From NCBI GenBank assembly GCA_036495525.1, contig DASXMR010000010.1, positions 1-64,000 of the forward strand: 64,000 bases of DNA, in the 5' to 3' direction. The notes beneath the pieces were generated by a model that saw only the letters and a program-made list of their open reading frames with translations, was not told where the DNA came from and made no database searches. The translations under genes were made by a program, and so were the position numbers. Below are positions 24,969 through 32,510 of the stretch, one piece after another. Each line of letters opens with the position of its first letter. Position 1 is the first letter of the stretch. Source of the stretch: DASXMR01 sp036495525. GTDB lineage: Bacteria > Actinomycetota > Actinomycetes > Streptosporangiales > Streptosporangiaceae.

Positions 24969-25597
24969 CCGCCGGGCCGCGCCAGCAGAAGCCGGGCGGG
25001 CTGGAGACGGCTGGCGCCCTGGCGGCGGCTGGCGGCAGCCAGCAGCCCGGCGGGCAGCCGCGGCGCCAGCTCGGGGCGACCGAGGTGAAGCGGCTGAACC
25101 GGTCCTGGCGGCGGCTTGGCCAGGCCAGGCTCGGCGTGCTGCTCGACTCGGTCAGCCAGCCGTTCAACGTCGGCTCGATCATCAGGACGGCTGCTGCTCT
25201 CGGCGCCGAGACGCTGTGGCTGTGCGGCGACACCGCGCCGCCCTGGCACCCGTCGGCCAGAAAGACCGCCCTGGGCACTGACCGCTACCTGCGCTGCGAG
25301 CAGCTGGCAGACGCCGCGGCCGGGGTCGCGGCGGCCAGGGCCGCCGGGCTGCGAATCGTGGCCGTCGAGCTCGCTGGCGGCGCGGTGCCGCTGCACCAGG
25401 CGCCGCTGGACGGTGACGTCTGCCTGGCTTTCGGAAACGAGGACCACGGCTGCTCGGCCGCGCTGCTGGCCGCGGCCGACGAGATCGGCTACATACCGCA
25501 GAGCGGCCGGGTCGGCTCGCTGAACGTGGCCGCGGCGGCGGCGATCGCGCTGGCCGAGGCGCGCCGCCAGGGCTGGCCGGACGGCCAGCCGGGCTGA
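24965..25597 (+). CDS. TrmH/SpoU-family RNA 2'-O-methyltransferase
   Basis: 210 residues from a GTG that overlaps the previous stop. After about 45 poorly conserved residues come the three SPOUT motifs: motif 1 PFNVGSIIRTA, motif 2 LAFGNEDHG and motif 3 IPQSGRVGSLNVAAAAAIAL. These form the trefoil-knot SAM site. The enzyme is predicted to methylate ribose 2'-OH in tRNA or rRNA; the specific base cannot be given. It is the last of a coupled chain with the RsmC-like gene. Confidence 0.92.
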   Translation: MTAGPRQQKPGGLETAGALAAAGGSQQPGGQPRRQLGATEVKRLNRSWRRLGQARLGVLLDSVSQPFNVGSIIRTAAALGAETLWLCGDTAPPWHPSARKTALGTDRYLRCEQLADAAAGVAAARAAGLRIVAVELAGGAVPLHQAPLDGDVCLAFGNEDHGCSAALLAAADEIGYIPQSGRVGSLNVAAAAAIALAEARRQGWPDGQPG

Positions 25598-25717
25598 CCG
25601 GCCAGGCCGCGGGCCGCGCGAGGTGACCGGGTCGGCCGGCCGCGGCGCGATCCGTTGCCGGTGCCTAGCTAGCCGCCCGTCCTGCCCGGCTGGAGCTGGC
25701 ATCGGCATACTGAGCCC

Positions 25718-26497
25718 GTGCCGTCCGGTTACCTTGATCACCCGCGTCCGATCGCGTTCGCGCACCGGGGCGGCGCCAGCCACTTCCCGGAGAACTCGGC
25801 CCGCGCCTTCGACCACGCAGTCGGCCTCGGCTACGACTACCTGGAAACCGACGTGCACGCCACCTCCGACGGCGTGCTGCTCGCCTTCCACGACAAGACG
25901 CTTGACCGGGTCACCGACGCGGCCGGGGCCATCGCGGCGCTGCCCTACCAGCAGGTAGCCGCCGCCAGGATCGCGGGCACGGACCCGATCCCGCTGCTGG
26001 AGGACCTGCTCGGTGCCTGGCCTGGCCAGCGCTTCAACATCGACGTCAAGGACTCGCCAGCGATCGGGCCGCTGGCCGAGGTGGTGCGCCGGACCGCCGC
26101 GTGGGACCGGGTATGCATCACCTCGTTCTCCGGCCGGCGGCTGCAGGCGGCCAGGCTGGCGCTGCAGCGGCCGGTGTGCATGGCGACGGCGCCGGCCGAC
26201 ATCGGCGCGCTGCGGCTCGGCCGCCCAGCCGCCGCGCTTGCCCGGCGCTTCGAGCGGCTGTCAGTGCGCTGTGCGCAGGTGCCGGTGCAGGTCGCCACCG
26301 CCGCCTTCCTGCGCCGGGCCAGGGCCGCCGGGCTGCAGGTGCACGTGTGGACGGTGAACGACCGGCAGCTGATGAGCAGCCTGCTTGACCGTGGCGTGGA
26401 CGGGATCATGACTGATCAGACCGAGCTGCTGCGCGACGTGCTGCTGGAGCGCGGTCAGTGGCAGCCTGGACGGCCGGATCAGGCGGCTGGGGTCTGA
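25718..26497 (+). CDS. Glycerophosphodiester phosphodiesterase
   Basis: 259 residues from GTG. The GDPD signature FAHRGGASHFPENS (catalytic His and Arg, Glu ligand) is followed by LETDVHATSDGVLLAFHD with the metal-binding Glu-Asp pair and the second His. The C-terminal VHVWTVND and DGIMTDQ strands complete the barrel. It hydrolyses glycerophosphodiesters to glycerol-3-phosphate and an alcohol. There is no signal peptide, so it is cytoplasmic. It precedes rbpA by 138 bases; from memory, Streptomyces has a similar GDPD-rbpA neighbourhood. Confidence 0.93.
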   Translation: MPSGYLDHPRPIAFAHRGGASHFPENSARAFDHAVGLGYDYLETDVHATSDGVLLAFHDKTLDRVTDAAGAIAALPYQQVAAARIAGTDPIPLLEDLLGAWPGQRFNIDVKDSPAIGPLAEVVRRTAAWDRVCITSFSGRRLQAARLALQRPVCMATAPADIGALRLGRPAAALARRFERLSVRCAQVPVQVATAAFLRRARAAGLQVHVWTVNDRQLMSSLLDRGVDGIMTDQTELLRDVLLERGQWQPGRPDQAAGV

Positions 26498-26635
26498 TCA
26501 GGCCGGATTTCGCAAACCGGGCGCCCCGGGCGGGATTGGAATGCCGGCGAGCAGGGAATCTTTGACACCGGCCCTGCCGTTAAACATGAGAACGGCTAAG
26601 AGGCTGACCGACGGCGCCTGGGAGGCAGTAGACAC

Positions 26636-27013
26636 ATGGCCGAACGCGCACTTCGTGGGACTCGCCTTGGAGCCACGAGCTACGAGAACGACCGTAACAC
26701 CGATCTGGCACCGCGTCAGGAAGTCGAGTTCGACTGCCCGAAGGGCCACCGGTTCAGCGTGCCGTTCGCTGCCGAGGCAGAGATCCCGGTCAACTGGGAG
26801 TGCCGGGTATGCGGTGCGCTCGCCGTGACCGCGACCGGCGACTCGCCGGTGCCGAAGAAGGCCAAGCCGCCGCGTAGCCACTGGGACATGCTGATGGAGC
26901 GGCGCACCGTCGCCGATCTGGAGGAAGTGCTGGCCGAGCGGCTCGCGGTGATCAGGGGCCAGCGCGGCACCGACAGCCACGAGCGAGCCTCGCGGCAGCG
27001 CAGGAGCGCTTAG
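26636..27013 (+). CDS. rbpA: RNA polymerase-binding protein RbpA
   Basis: 125 residues. The N-terminal MAERALRGTRLGATSYE opening, the zinc/ribbon core with Cys34, His38, Cys56 and Cys59, and the C-terminal sigma-interaction domain (THWDMLMERR-like segment SHWDMLMERRT) are all diagnostic. RbpA binds the principal sigma factor and stabilises open promoter complexes; it occurs only in Actinomycetota. It is convergent with the polyprenol-phosphate mannose synthase gene, as in mycobacteria (Rv2050-Rv2051c). This gene is the strongest lineage marker in the window. Confidence 0.97.
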   Translation: MAERALRGTRLGATSYENDRNTDLAPRQEVEFDCPKGHRFSVPFAAEAEIPVNWECRVCGALAVTATGDSPVPKKAKPPRSHWDMLMERRTVADLEEVLAERLAVIRGQRGTDSHERASRQRRSA

Positions 27014-27077
27014 GCGCGCGAGCCTGGCGATCGATCATTACCCGGCGAGCTGCGGCACGCTGAGACCAGGACGGCAG

Positions 27078-27836
27078 TTAGCGTCCGCGCCCGGCCTGGC
27101 CGAGCCTGCTGGTGACACCCCACTGAGTCACTCGCAGCAGGGCCTCGGCGAACACCGCGCGGCTCATCTTGCTGGCGCCCTTGGTGCGCTCAGTGAACCG
27201 GATAGGCACCTCAGTGACCCGCAGCCCGGCCCTGACCGCCCGCAGAGTCAGGTCCACCTGGAAGCAGTAGCCCTGCGACTGCACCTGGTCAAGCCCGATC
27301 GTGCGCAGCGTCTGCGCCCGGTAGGCCCGGTAGCCGGCGGTCGCGTCCCGCACCTCCATGCCCAGCATCAGCCGGGTGTACAGGTTGGCGGTGCGCGACA
27401 GCAGCTCCCGTGACCTCGGCCAGTTCTCGACCGACCCGCCGCTCACCCACCGCGAGCCGATCACCAGGTCAGCGTGCTCCAGGGCGGCCAGCAGCGCCGG
27501 CAGCTGGGCCGGGTCGTGCGAGCCGTCGGCGTCGATCTCGACCAGGACCTGGTAGCCGTGCTGCAGCCCCCAGTCGAATCCGGCCAGGTAAGCCGCGCCA
27601 AGGCCGGCCTTGCCCGGCCGGTGCAGCACGTGCACGTGCTGGTCGGAGTGGGCGAGCTTGTCGGCTAGCTCGCCGGTCCCGTCCGGGCTGCTGTCATCCA
27701 CGACCAGCACGTCGGCGGCGGGCACCGCGGCGCGGATCCTGGTCACGATGGCTTCGAGGTTCTCCCGCTCGTTGTAGGTCGGGACGACCACCGCCACCGG
27801 GCCGAGCGCGCCGGGCTGACTGTCGGTTCCGGTCAA
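27078..27836 (-). CDS. Polyprenol-phosphate mannosyltransferase (Ppm1-type GT2)
   Basis: 252 residues. The GT2 core is present: VVVPTYNERENL, VLVVDDSSPDGTG and the DXD-like EIDADGSHDP, followed by VIGSRWVSGGSV and the YRAYRAQTL segment of dolichol-phosphate mannose synthases. It transfers mannose from GDP-mannose to polyprenyl phosphate at the cytoplasmic membrane. The product feeds protein O-mannosylation and lipoglycans. The mycobacterial Ppm1 is fused to an N-acyltransferase domain; here only the catalytic domain is encoded and no Lnt gene adjoins it. Convergent with rbpA. Confidence 0.93.
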   Translation of the reverse strand: MTGTDSQPGALGPVAVVVPTYNERENLEAIVTRIRAAVPAADVLVVDDSSPDGTGELADKLAHSDQHVHVLHRPGKAGLGAAYLAGFDWGLQHGYQVLVEIDADGSHDPAQLPALLAALEHADLVIGSRWVSGGSVENWPRSRELLSRTANLYTRLMLGMEVRDATAGYRAYRAQTLRTIGLDQVQSQGYCFQVDLTLRAVRAGLRVTEVPIRFTERTKGASKMSRAVFAEALLRVTQWGVTSRLGQAGRGR

Positions 27837-28485
27837 TCTTCCTGCCTCGGGCCGCTAGCGGGTTGTCACAGTACGCGGGCACCAACGCCCGCGGCAGCGC
27901 GATGGTTCCAGGGCCGTTTCCGTGCCGGGCAGCGCTGCAGCGCTGGTCGCCGCGCGGGCCGGCCGCAGCACTGGCCGCTGACGGCCAGGTTAGCCGAACC
28001 ACCGCATGGCCAGCAGGAAGAGGTCGCGGCCAGCGGGAAGAGGGCCCAGGCAGCCTTCGGACCGGGGGCGTCCCGCAGGTGACAGGCTCACTCCCCGTTG
28101 TCTACTGGTGCCCGGGCCCCTCCCCAGTGTCCAATCCCCCTGTCCAGCCGGGGCTTGAGGAGCAGCATCCCCCTTTAGCTGCTGCGCCTGGCACAAGCGC
28201 GGGCTCGGTGACCCGGCTTACGACACAGCTCAGTCAGGCTGGCTGACCGCCCCGACCGGCTGGCCCGGTGCTGGACTGCGCAGAAAGATACCGCCGATCG
28301 GCGCGATGTCAACCTCGGCCGGCGAGTCGGGCTGGCTCCCTGCCCGCCGCCGGGAAGCCCTGCGCGGCCGCGGGTTACCGGTCTGCCTGGGCCTGTTGGC
28401 CGGTAACCGGCGGCGATACGATTGAGCCCCCCCGCGGGCATTCCACGGCGCGCGCTGGCAGATCAGACGGCTGGAGGACGAGCAC
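27837..28485. other. 649-bp intergenic region between ppm and acetyl-CoA synthetase
   Basis: I find no gene with a recognisable product. The left part must carry the ppm promoter; a GCGGGC-N6-GCCCGC hairpin lies at 27875-27892. The right part carries the inverted repeats described separately. The length and several Pro/Gly-poor open frames leave room for an unannotated small RNA, but nothing in the sequence demonstrates one. Confidence 0.5.
28373..28411. promoter_or_regulatory. Paired inverted repeats upstream of acetyl-CoA synthetase, candidate operator
   Basis: GGTTACCGG (28373-28381) recurs inverted as CCGGTAACC (28400-28408), 18 bases apart. The second copy is also the heart of a perfect 13-bp palindrome GCCGGTAACCGGC (28399-28411). 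A TACGAT hexamer that could serve as -10 follows at 28417-28422, so binding would block or position RNA polymerase about 65 bases before the start codon. Confidence 0.5.
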
Positions 28486-30600
28486 ATGACCGAGAGCTCT
28501 GAGGCACAGGTTTCCGAGTCCCAGATCGCAGTCCACTGGCGCGAGGAAGAGTACATAGTGCCCCCCGCCTCCTTCGTCGCGCAGGCCAACGCCGCTGACC
28601 CGGCCATCTACGAGCGGTTCGCCGAGGAGAACTTCCCCGAGTGCTTTACCGAGTACGCGAACCTGCTGAGCTGGGACACGCCCTGGGACACGATGCTGGA
28701 CACCAGCAACCCGCCGTTCTGGAAGTGGTTCACCGGCGGCAAGCTGAACGCCTCCTACAACTGCGTCGACCGGCATGCGGCGGCGAACCCGGACAAGGAC
28801 GCGATCATCTGGGTCGCCGAGCCCGAGGACGTCGAGCCGGTCCGGATCAGCTACGCCGAGCTGCAGCGGCGGGTGAACGAGTTCGCCGCGCTGCTGCGCG
28901 ACTTCGCCGGGCTGAAGGCGGGCGACCGGGTCACCCTGCACATGCCGATGGTTCCCGACCTGCCGGTCACGATGCTGGCGTGCGCCCGGCTCGGTGTCAT
29001 CCACTCGCAGGTTTTCGGCGGGTTCAGCGGCAACGCGTGCGGCACCCGGATCGCGGACTCGGGCAGCCGGGTGCTGATCACCATGGACGGCTACTACCGC
29101 AGTGGTGACATGGTCGACCACAAGGTCAAGGCCGACGAGGCGCTGGCCGAGGCGGCGAGGCAGGGCCAGGAGGTCGACAAGGTCCTGGTCTGGCGGCGGC
29201 AGCCGGGTGAGTACGTGTCGCAGACCCCCATGACCGACGGACGCGACTTCTTCGTCGACGAGGTCATCGCCGGCTACCAGGGCCAGGTGGTCGAGCCGGT
29301 CTCCATGCCCGCCGAGGCGCCGCTGTTCCTGATGTACACCAGCGGCACCACCGGCAGGCCCAAGGGCTGCCAGCACAGCACCGGCGGCTACCTGTCCTAC
29401 GTGGCCGGCACGTCCAAGTACTACCAGGACATTCACCCGGACGACGTCTACTGGTGCATGGCCGACATCGGCTGGATCACCGGCCACTCCTACATCGTCT
29501 ACGGGCCGCTCGCGCTCGGCACCACGACGGTGATCTACGAGGGCACGCCCAACTACCCGGACGCCGGGCGGCCGTGGCGGATCGCGGAGAAGCTCGGGGT
29601 GAATATCTTCCACACCTCGCCGACGGCGATCCGGATGCTGCGCAAGGTCGGCCCCGACGAGCCGAAGAAGTACAACTACCACTTCAAGCACATGACCACG
29701 GTCGGCGAGCCGATCGAGCCTGAGGTCTGGCGCTGGTACCACGAGTCGGTGGGCAAGGGCGAGGCGGTCATCGTCGACACCTGGTGGCAGACCGAGACAG
29801 GCGGCTTCCTCGGCAGCACGCTGCCCGCGCTCAAGCCGATGAAGCCGGGCAGCTGCGGCCCAGCCGTGATCGGCATCTACCCAGTCATCTACGACGAGGA
29901 CGGGAACGAGGTCGAGGCCGGCAGCGGCCGGGCCGGGAACATCTGCATCCGCAATCCCTGGCCGGGCATCTTCGAGACCATCTGGGGCCAGCCGGAGCGG
30001 TTCGTCGACGTCTATTACCGCAAGTACTGCAAGGATCCGTCCAGCAAGGACTGGCACGACTGGCCGTACTTCGCCGGCGACGGCGCGCTGCAGGCGGCTG
30101 ACGGCTACTTCCGCATCCTCGGCCGGGTCGACGACGTGATCAACGTCGCCGGGCACCGGCTGGGCACCAAGGAGCTGGAGTCAGCGGCGCTGACCGTGCC
30201 CGAGGTGGCCGAGGCGGCCGCCGTGCCGGTGGTGGACGACATCCGCGGCCGCGCGGTCGAGATGTACATCGCGCTCAAGCCTGGCTTCCAGGCGGGCCCG
30301 GAGATGCAGCGCAAGGTGGTGCAGGCGATCGAGGTCGAGATCGGCAAGATCGCCCGGCCGAAGAACGTCTGGATCGTGCCGGACATGCCGAAGACCAGGT
30401 CAGGCAAGATCATGAGGCGGGTCATCGCGGCGGTGTCGAACTTCACCGACGTCGGTGACGTCACCACGCTCGCGAACCCGGAGATCGTCGACGGGATCAG
30501 GCACCAGGTGCAGAACGCCAAGATCGCCAGCGGTGACGCGCCGCGCGAGCTGACTGACACCGAGAAGGCCGAGCTCGCTGCCTTCGGCGACGCGTCCTAG
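28486..30600 (+). CDS. acs: Acetyl-CoA synthetase (AMP-forming)
   Basis: 704 residues; ATG follows GGAGG by nine bases. ANL motifs are complete: the P-loop YTSGTTGRPKG, the DTWWQTETGG block whose second Trp limits the pocket to short acids such as acetate, the YFAGDGA and GRVDDVINVAGHR hinge, and the C-terminal catalytic lysine in TRSGKIMRR. That lysine is the usual acetylation control site. The reaction is acetate plus ATP plus CoA to acetyl-CoA. It is about 50 residues longer than typical Acs. It lies on the left flank of the lysine aminomutase locus, which would need acetyl-CoA; a functional link is only inference. Confidence 0.92.
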   Translation: MTESSEAQVSESQIAVHWREEEYIVPPASFVAQANAADPAIYERFAEENFPECFTEYANLLSWDTPWDTMLDTSNPPFWKWFTGGKLNASYNCVDRHAAANPDKDAIIWVAEPEDVEPVRISYAELQRRVNEFAALLRDFAGLKAGDRVTLHMPMVPDLPVTMLACARLGVIHSQVFGGFSGNACGTRIADSGSRVLITMDGYYRSGDMVDHKVKADEALAEAARQGQEVDKVLVWRRQPGEYVSQTPMTDGRDFFVDEVIAGYQGQVVEPVSMPAEAPLFLMYTSGTTGRPKGCQHSTGGYLSYVAGTSKYYQDIHPDDVYWCMADIGWITGHSYIVYGPLALGTTTVIYEGTPNYPDAGRPWRIAEKLGVNIFHTSPTAIRMLRKVGPDEPKKYNYHFKHMTTVGEPIEPEVWRWYHESVGKGEAVIVDTWWQTETGGFLGSTLPALKPMKPGSCGPAVIGIYPVIYDEDGNEVEAGSGRAGNICIRNPWPGIFETIWGQPERFVDVYYRKYCKDPSSKDWHDWPYFAGDGALQAADGYFRILGRVDDVINVAGHRLGTKELESAALTVPEVAEAAAVPVVDDIRGRAVEMYIALKPGFQAGPEMQRKVVQAIEVEIGKIARPKNVWIVPDMPKTRSGKIMRRVIAAVSNFTDVGDVTTLANPEIVDGIRHQVQNAKIASGDAPRELTDTEKAELAAFGDAS

Positions 30601-30615
30601 CAGTCCAGGGCTACT

Positions 30616-30654
30616 GCGCCCTGGCAGCCGCCGGCGTGGCGGCTGCCAGGGCGC
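30616..30654 (+). terminator. 17-bp perfect hairpin after acs
   Basis: Stem 30616-30632 pairs completely with 30638-30654 around a GGCGT loop, starting 16 bases past the acs stop. It lacks a T-run. It lies between acs and the convergent membrane protein gene and may serve both. Confidence 0.8.
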
Positions 30655-30748
30655 TGTGGTATCAGCTGAGCGGTGCCAGCTGACCGGTGCCAGCCCGGCA
30701 GGGACAGCCTGCCCGCCCTGATCCGGCCCGGCGGGCCCGCCGCGCCGT

Positions 30749-31312
30749 TCAGCTGCGCGCTGGCGGGCTCGCCTTCAGCCGCCGCTCCAGCCGGGGCTGG
30801 ATGATCCGCAGGCCAAGCCAGGCGATTGCGATGCCGACGGCGACGCCGACGATGGTGTCGGCGAACCGCAGTACCGGCTGCTGCCACTCGTCGTGCGGGG
30901 TCAGGTGCGCGGAGACCATCACCACGCCAGACGAGACCGCCGCGCTGGTCACGTCCCCCGGACGGCCGATCAGCAGCGCGGCGAACGCGGTGACGGCGAC
31001 CATCAGCCCGAGCGCCCACAGGTGGAACGGCAGGAAGACAAGGTAGACCAGGCACAGGGCGAAGCTCAGCCCCGTCGCCGACACCCTGGTCACTGCCGCT
31101 TTCGCGCTCTGGTCATAGCTGACCCGGCACACGAAGAGGGCCGCGATCACCGCCCACAGCCCGCCGATCTGGTCGTCGACCGCCGACACCGAATGGACCT
31201 GCGACAGCACATGGCTCACCAGCCAGTAACTGATCACCGCCGCCACGGCCAGCACCGTGCAGTCCAGCAGCGCCACCGGCAGCCTGTCCCGGCTGAAGCT
31301 CCCCCCTGACAT
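30749..31312 (-). CDS. FUSC-like (aromatic-acid-exporter-type) inner membrane protein
   Basis: 187 residues with about five or six membrane segments: VALLDCTVLAVAAVISYWLV, GGLWAVIAALFVC, LSFALCLVYLVFLPFHL, ALGLMVAVTAFAALLIG and ADTIVGVAVGIAIAWLGL. The last, followed by a basic tail, is the FUSC/ArAE-type motif (DTxxGxxxG). Whether it transports anything is unknown. It is downstream of kal on the same strand with 41 bases between, so it might be the last gene of the lysine operon unless the hairpin in the gap terminates transcription. Confidence 0.7.
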   Translation of the reverse strand: MSGGSFSRDRLPVALLDCTVLAVAAVISYWLVSHVLSQVHSVSAVDDQIGGLWAVIAALFVCRVSYDQSAKAAVTRVSATGLSFALCLVYLVFLPFHLWALGLMVAVTAFAALLIGRPGDVTSAAVSSGVVMVSAHLTPHDEWQQPVLRFADTIVGVAVGIAIAWLGLRIIQPRLERRLKASPPARS

Positions 31313-31332
31313 CAGCCCCCCCTGGCTGTGAA

Positions 31333-31362
31333 GCCGGCCGCGCTGCCTGAGCGCTAGCCGGC
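31333..31362 (-). terminator. Possible imperfect hairpin at the end of the kal operon
   Basis: GCCGGC (31333-31338) and GCCGGC (31357-31362) pair, with an inner GCGC/GCGC pair offset by one or two bases. It overlaps the last codons of kal. It is imperfect and has no T-run, so this is a weak call; transcription may continue into the membrane protein gene. Confidence 0.3.
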
Positions 31363-31758
31363 CGGCGCGACGACGGTGCCCGCCGCGGTGACCGCGACGA
31401 GCGGCTCGGCCAGCACCCGCGCGGCCGACGGTCCCCGCTGCGGCTCGGCCCGGCAGACGACGACGGCCTCGAAGGCCAGGTCCCGGCTGCGACGGCCGAC
31501 CCTGGTCACCCGCGCGGTCACCTCGAGCACGTCACCTGCCAGCACTGGGGCGCGGAACTGCACGTCGGAATAGGAGGCGAACAGGCCCTCATCGCCGTCA
31601 GCGCGGATCAGCACCTCGGTGGCCACGTCGCCGAACAGGCCGAGGACGTAAGCGCCGTCGACCAGGTTGCCGCCGTAGTGCGCGTGGCTGTACGGGACAT
31701 ACCGGCGGTGCGTGACCGTCAGCCCGGCCTGCGCACCGGTGACCGGGGTGCCGCTCAC
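31354..31758 (-). CDS. kal: 3-aminobutyryl-CoA ammonia-lyase (hotdog fold)
   Basis: 134 residues. The HYGGNLVDGAYVLGLFGDVATE segment (residues 27-48) is the recognisable core of Kal, the hotdog-fold enzyme that removes ammonia from L-3-aminobutyryl-CoA to give crotonyl-CoA. Size matches the family. Its GTG start overlaps the kamE stop (GTGA), so it is translated with the aminomutase. Gene order kdd-kamD-kamE-kal supports the assignment strongly, because the fold alone would be ambiguous with thioesterases. Cytoplasmic. Confidence 0.88.
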   Translation of the reverse strand: MSGTPVTGAQAGLTVTHRRYVPYSHAHYGGNLVDGAYVLGLFGDVATEVLIRADGDEGLFASYSDVQFRAPVLAGDVLEVTARVTRVGRRSRDLAFEAVVVCRAEPQRGPSAARVLAEPLVAVTAAGTVVAPAG

Positions 31759-32510
31759 GCGGCCGCCGACTCGGGGGCCAGCGAGTGCACCAGGTAGCTG
31801 GCGACCTCGCCCGGCGTGGTGCCGCGGCCGAAGATCCGGTCCACGCCAAGCGCAGGCGCCATCGCCGGGTCGAACCGCGGCCCGCCGACCACCAGCAGCG
31901 GCCGCGACGGCCCGGCCGCCGTGAAAGCCTGGGCCATCTGCCTGGTGTTCGAGATGTGCGCGTCGCGCTGGGTGACCACCTGGCTGACCAGTACCGCGTC
32001 GGCGGACTCCGCGGCGGCGCGGCCGACCAGGTCGCCGACGTCCACCTGCGAGCCCAGGTTGACCACCCGGATCTCCCGGTAGTACTCCAGGCCCTTCTCG
32101 CCCGAGTGGCCCTTGACGTTCAGGATCGCGTCGATGCCCACGGTGTGCGCGTCGGTGCCGATGGTGGCGCCGACCACGACCAGCTTGCGGCCGAGCGCGG
32201 AGCGGATCCGCAGATTCACCTCAGCTGGCGACAGCAGCGGGAACTCCCGCTCGGCGATGGTGACCTGGGCGAGGTCGACCAGGTGCGACACCCGCCCGTA
32301 CACGATGCAGAAGGTGAAATCGGAGCCCATGCCCTTGGCGTGCACCACCATGGCCGGGTCGAGGCCCATCTTGCCGGCCAGCTGCAACGCGGCGCCCTCG
32401 GCCCTGGCCCGCTCCTCCGGCGTGCCGAATGGCACCGGCAGGGTGAACGACACCTGTACCCGGCCGTCCCCGGTGGTGTCGCCGTAGGGCCTGATCACCT
32501 GCCCGCTCAT
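31755..32510 (-). CDS. kamE: Beta-lysine 5,6-aminomutase, beta subunit (cobalamin-binding)
   Basis: 251 residues. The cobalamin motif is DAHTVG, with Asp120 and axial-ligand His122. Eleven residues later, Lys133 in ILNVKGHSG matches the PLP-anchoring lysine of the Clostridium sticklandii enzyme (His133 and Lys144), the same spacing. An N-terminal dimerisation segment precedes the Rossmann-like B12 domain. With KamD it moves the terminal amino group of beta-lysine from C6 to C5, using adenosylcobalamin and PLP. Start overlaps the kamD stop (ATGA). The assignment is firm from both motifs and neighbours. Confidence 0.95.
   Translation of the reverse strand: MSGQVIRPYGDTTGDGRVQVSFTLPVPFGTPEERARAEGAALQLAGKMGLDPAMVVHAKGMGSDFTFCIVYGRVSHLVDLAQVTIAEREFPLLSPAEVNLRIRSALGRKLVVVGATIGTDAHTVGIDAILNVKGHSGEKGLEYYREIRVVNLGSQVDVGDLVGRAAAESADAVLVSQVVTQRDAHISNTRQMAQAFTAAGPSRPLLVVGGPRFDPAMAPALGVDRIFGRGTTPGEVASYLVHSLAPESAAA

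Noticed and set aside
28375..30156. 593-codon open frame antisense to acetyl-CoA synthetase
   Set aside because: It mirrors the acs frame and contains no domain; acs has all ANL motifs.
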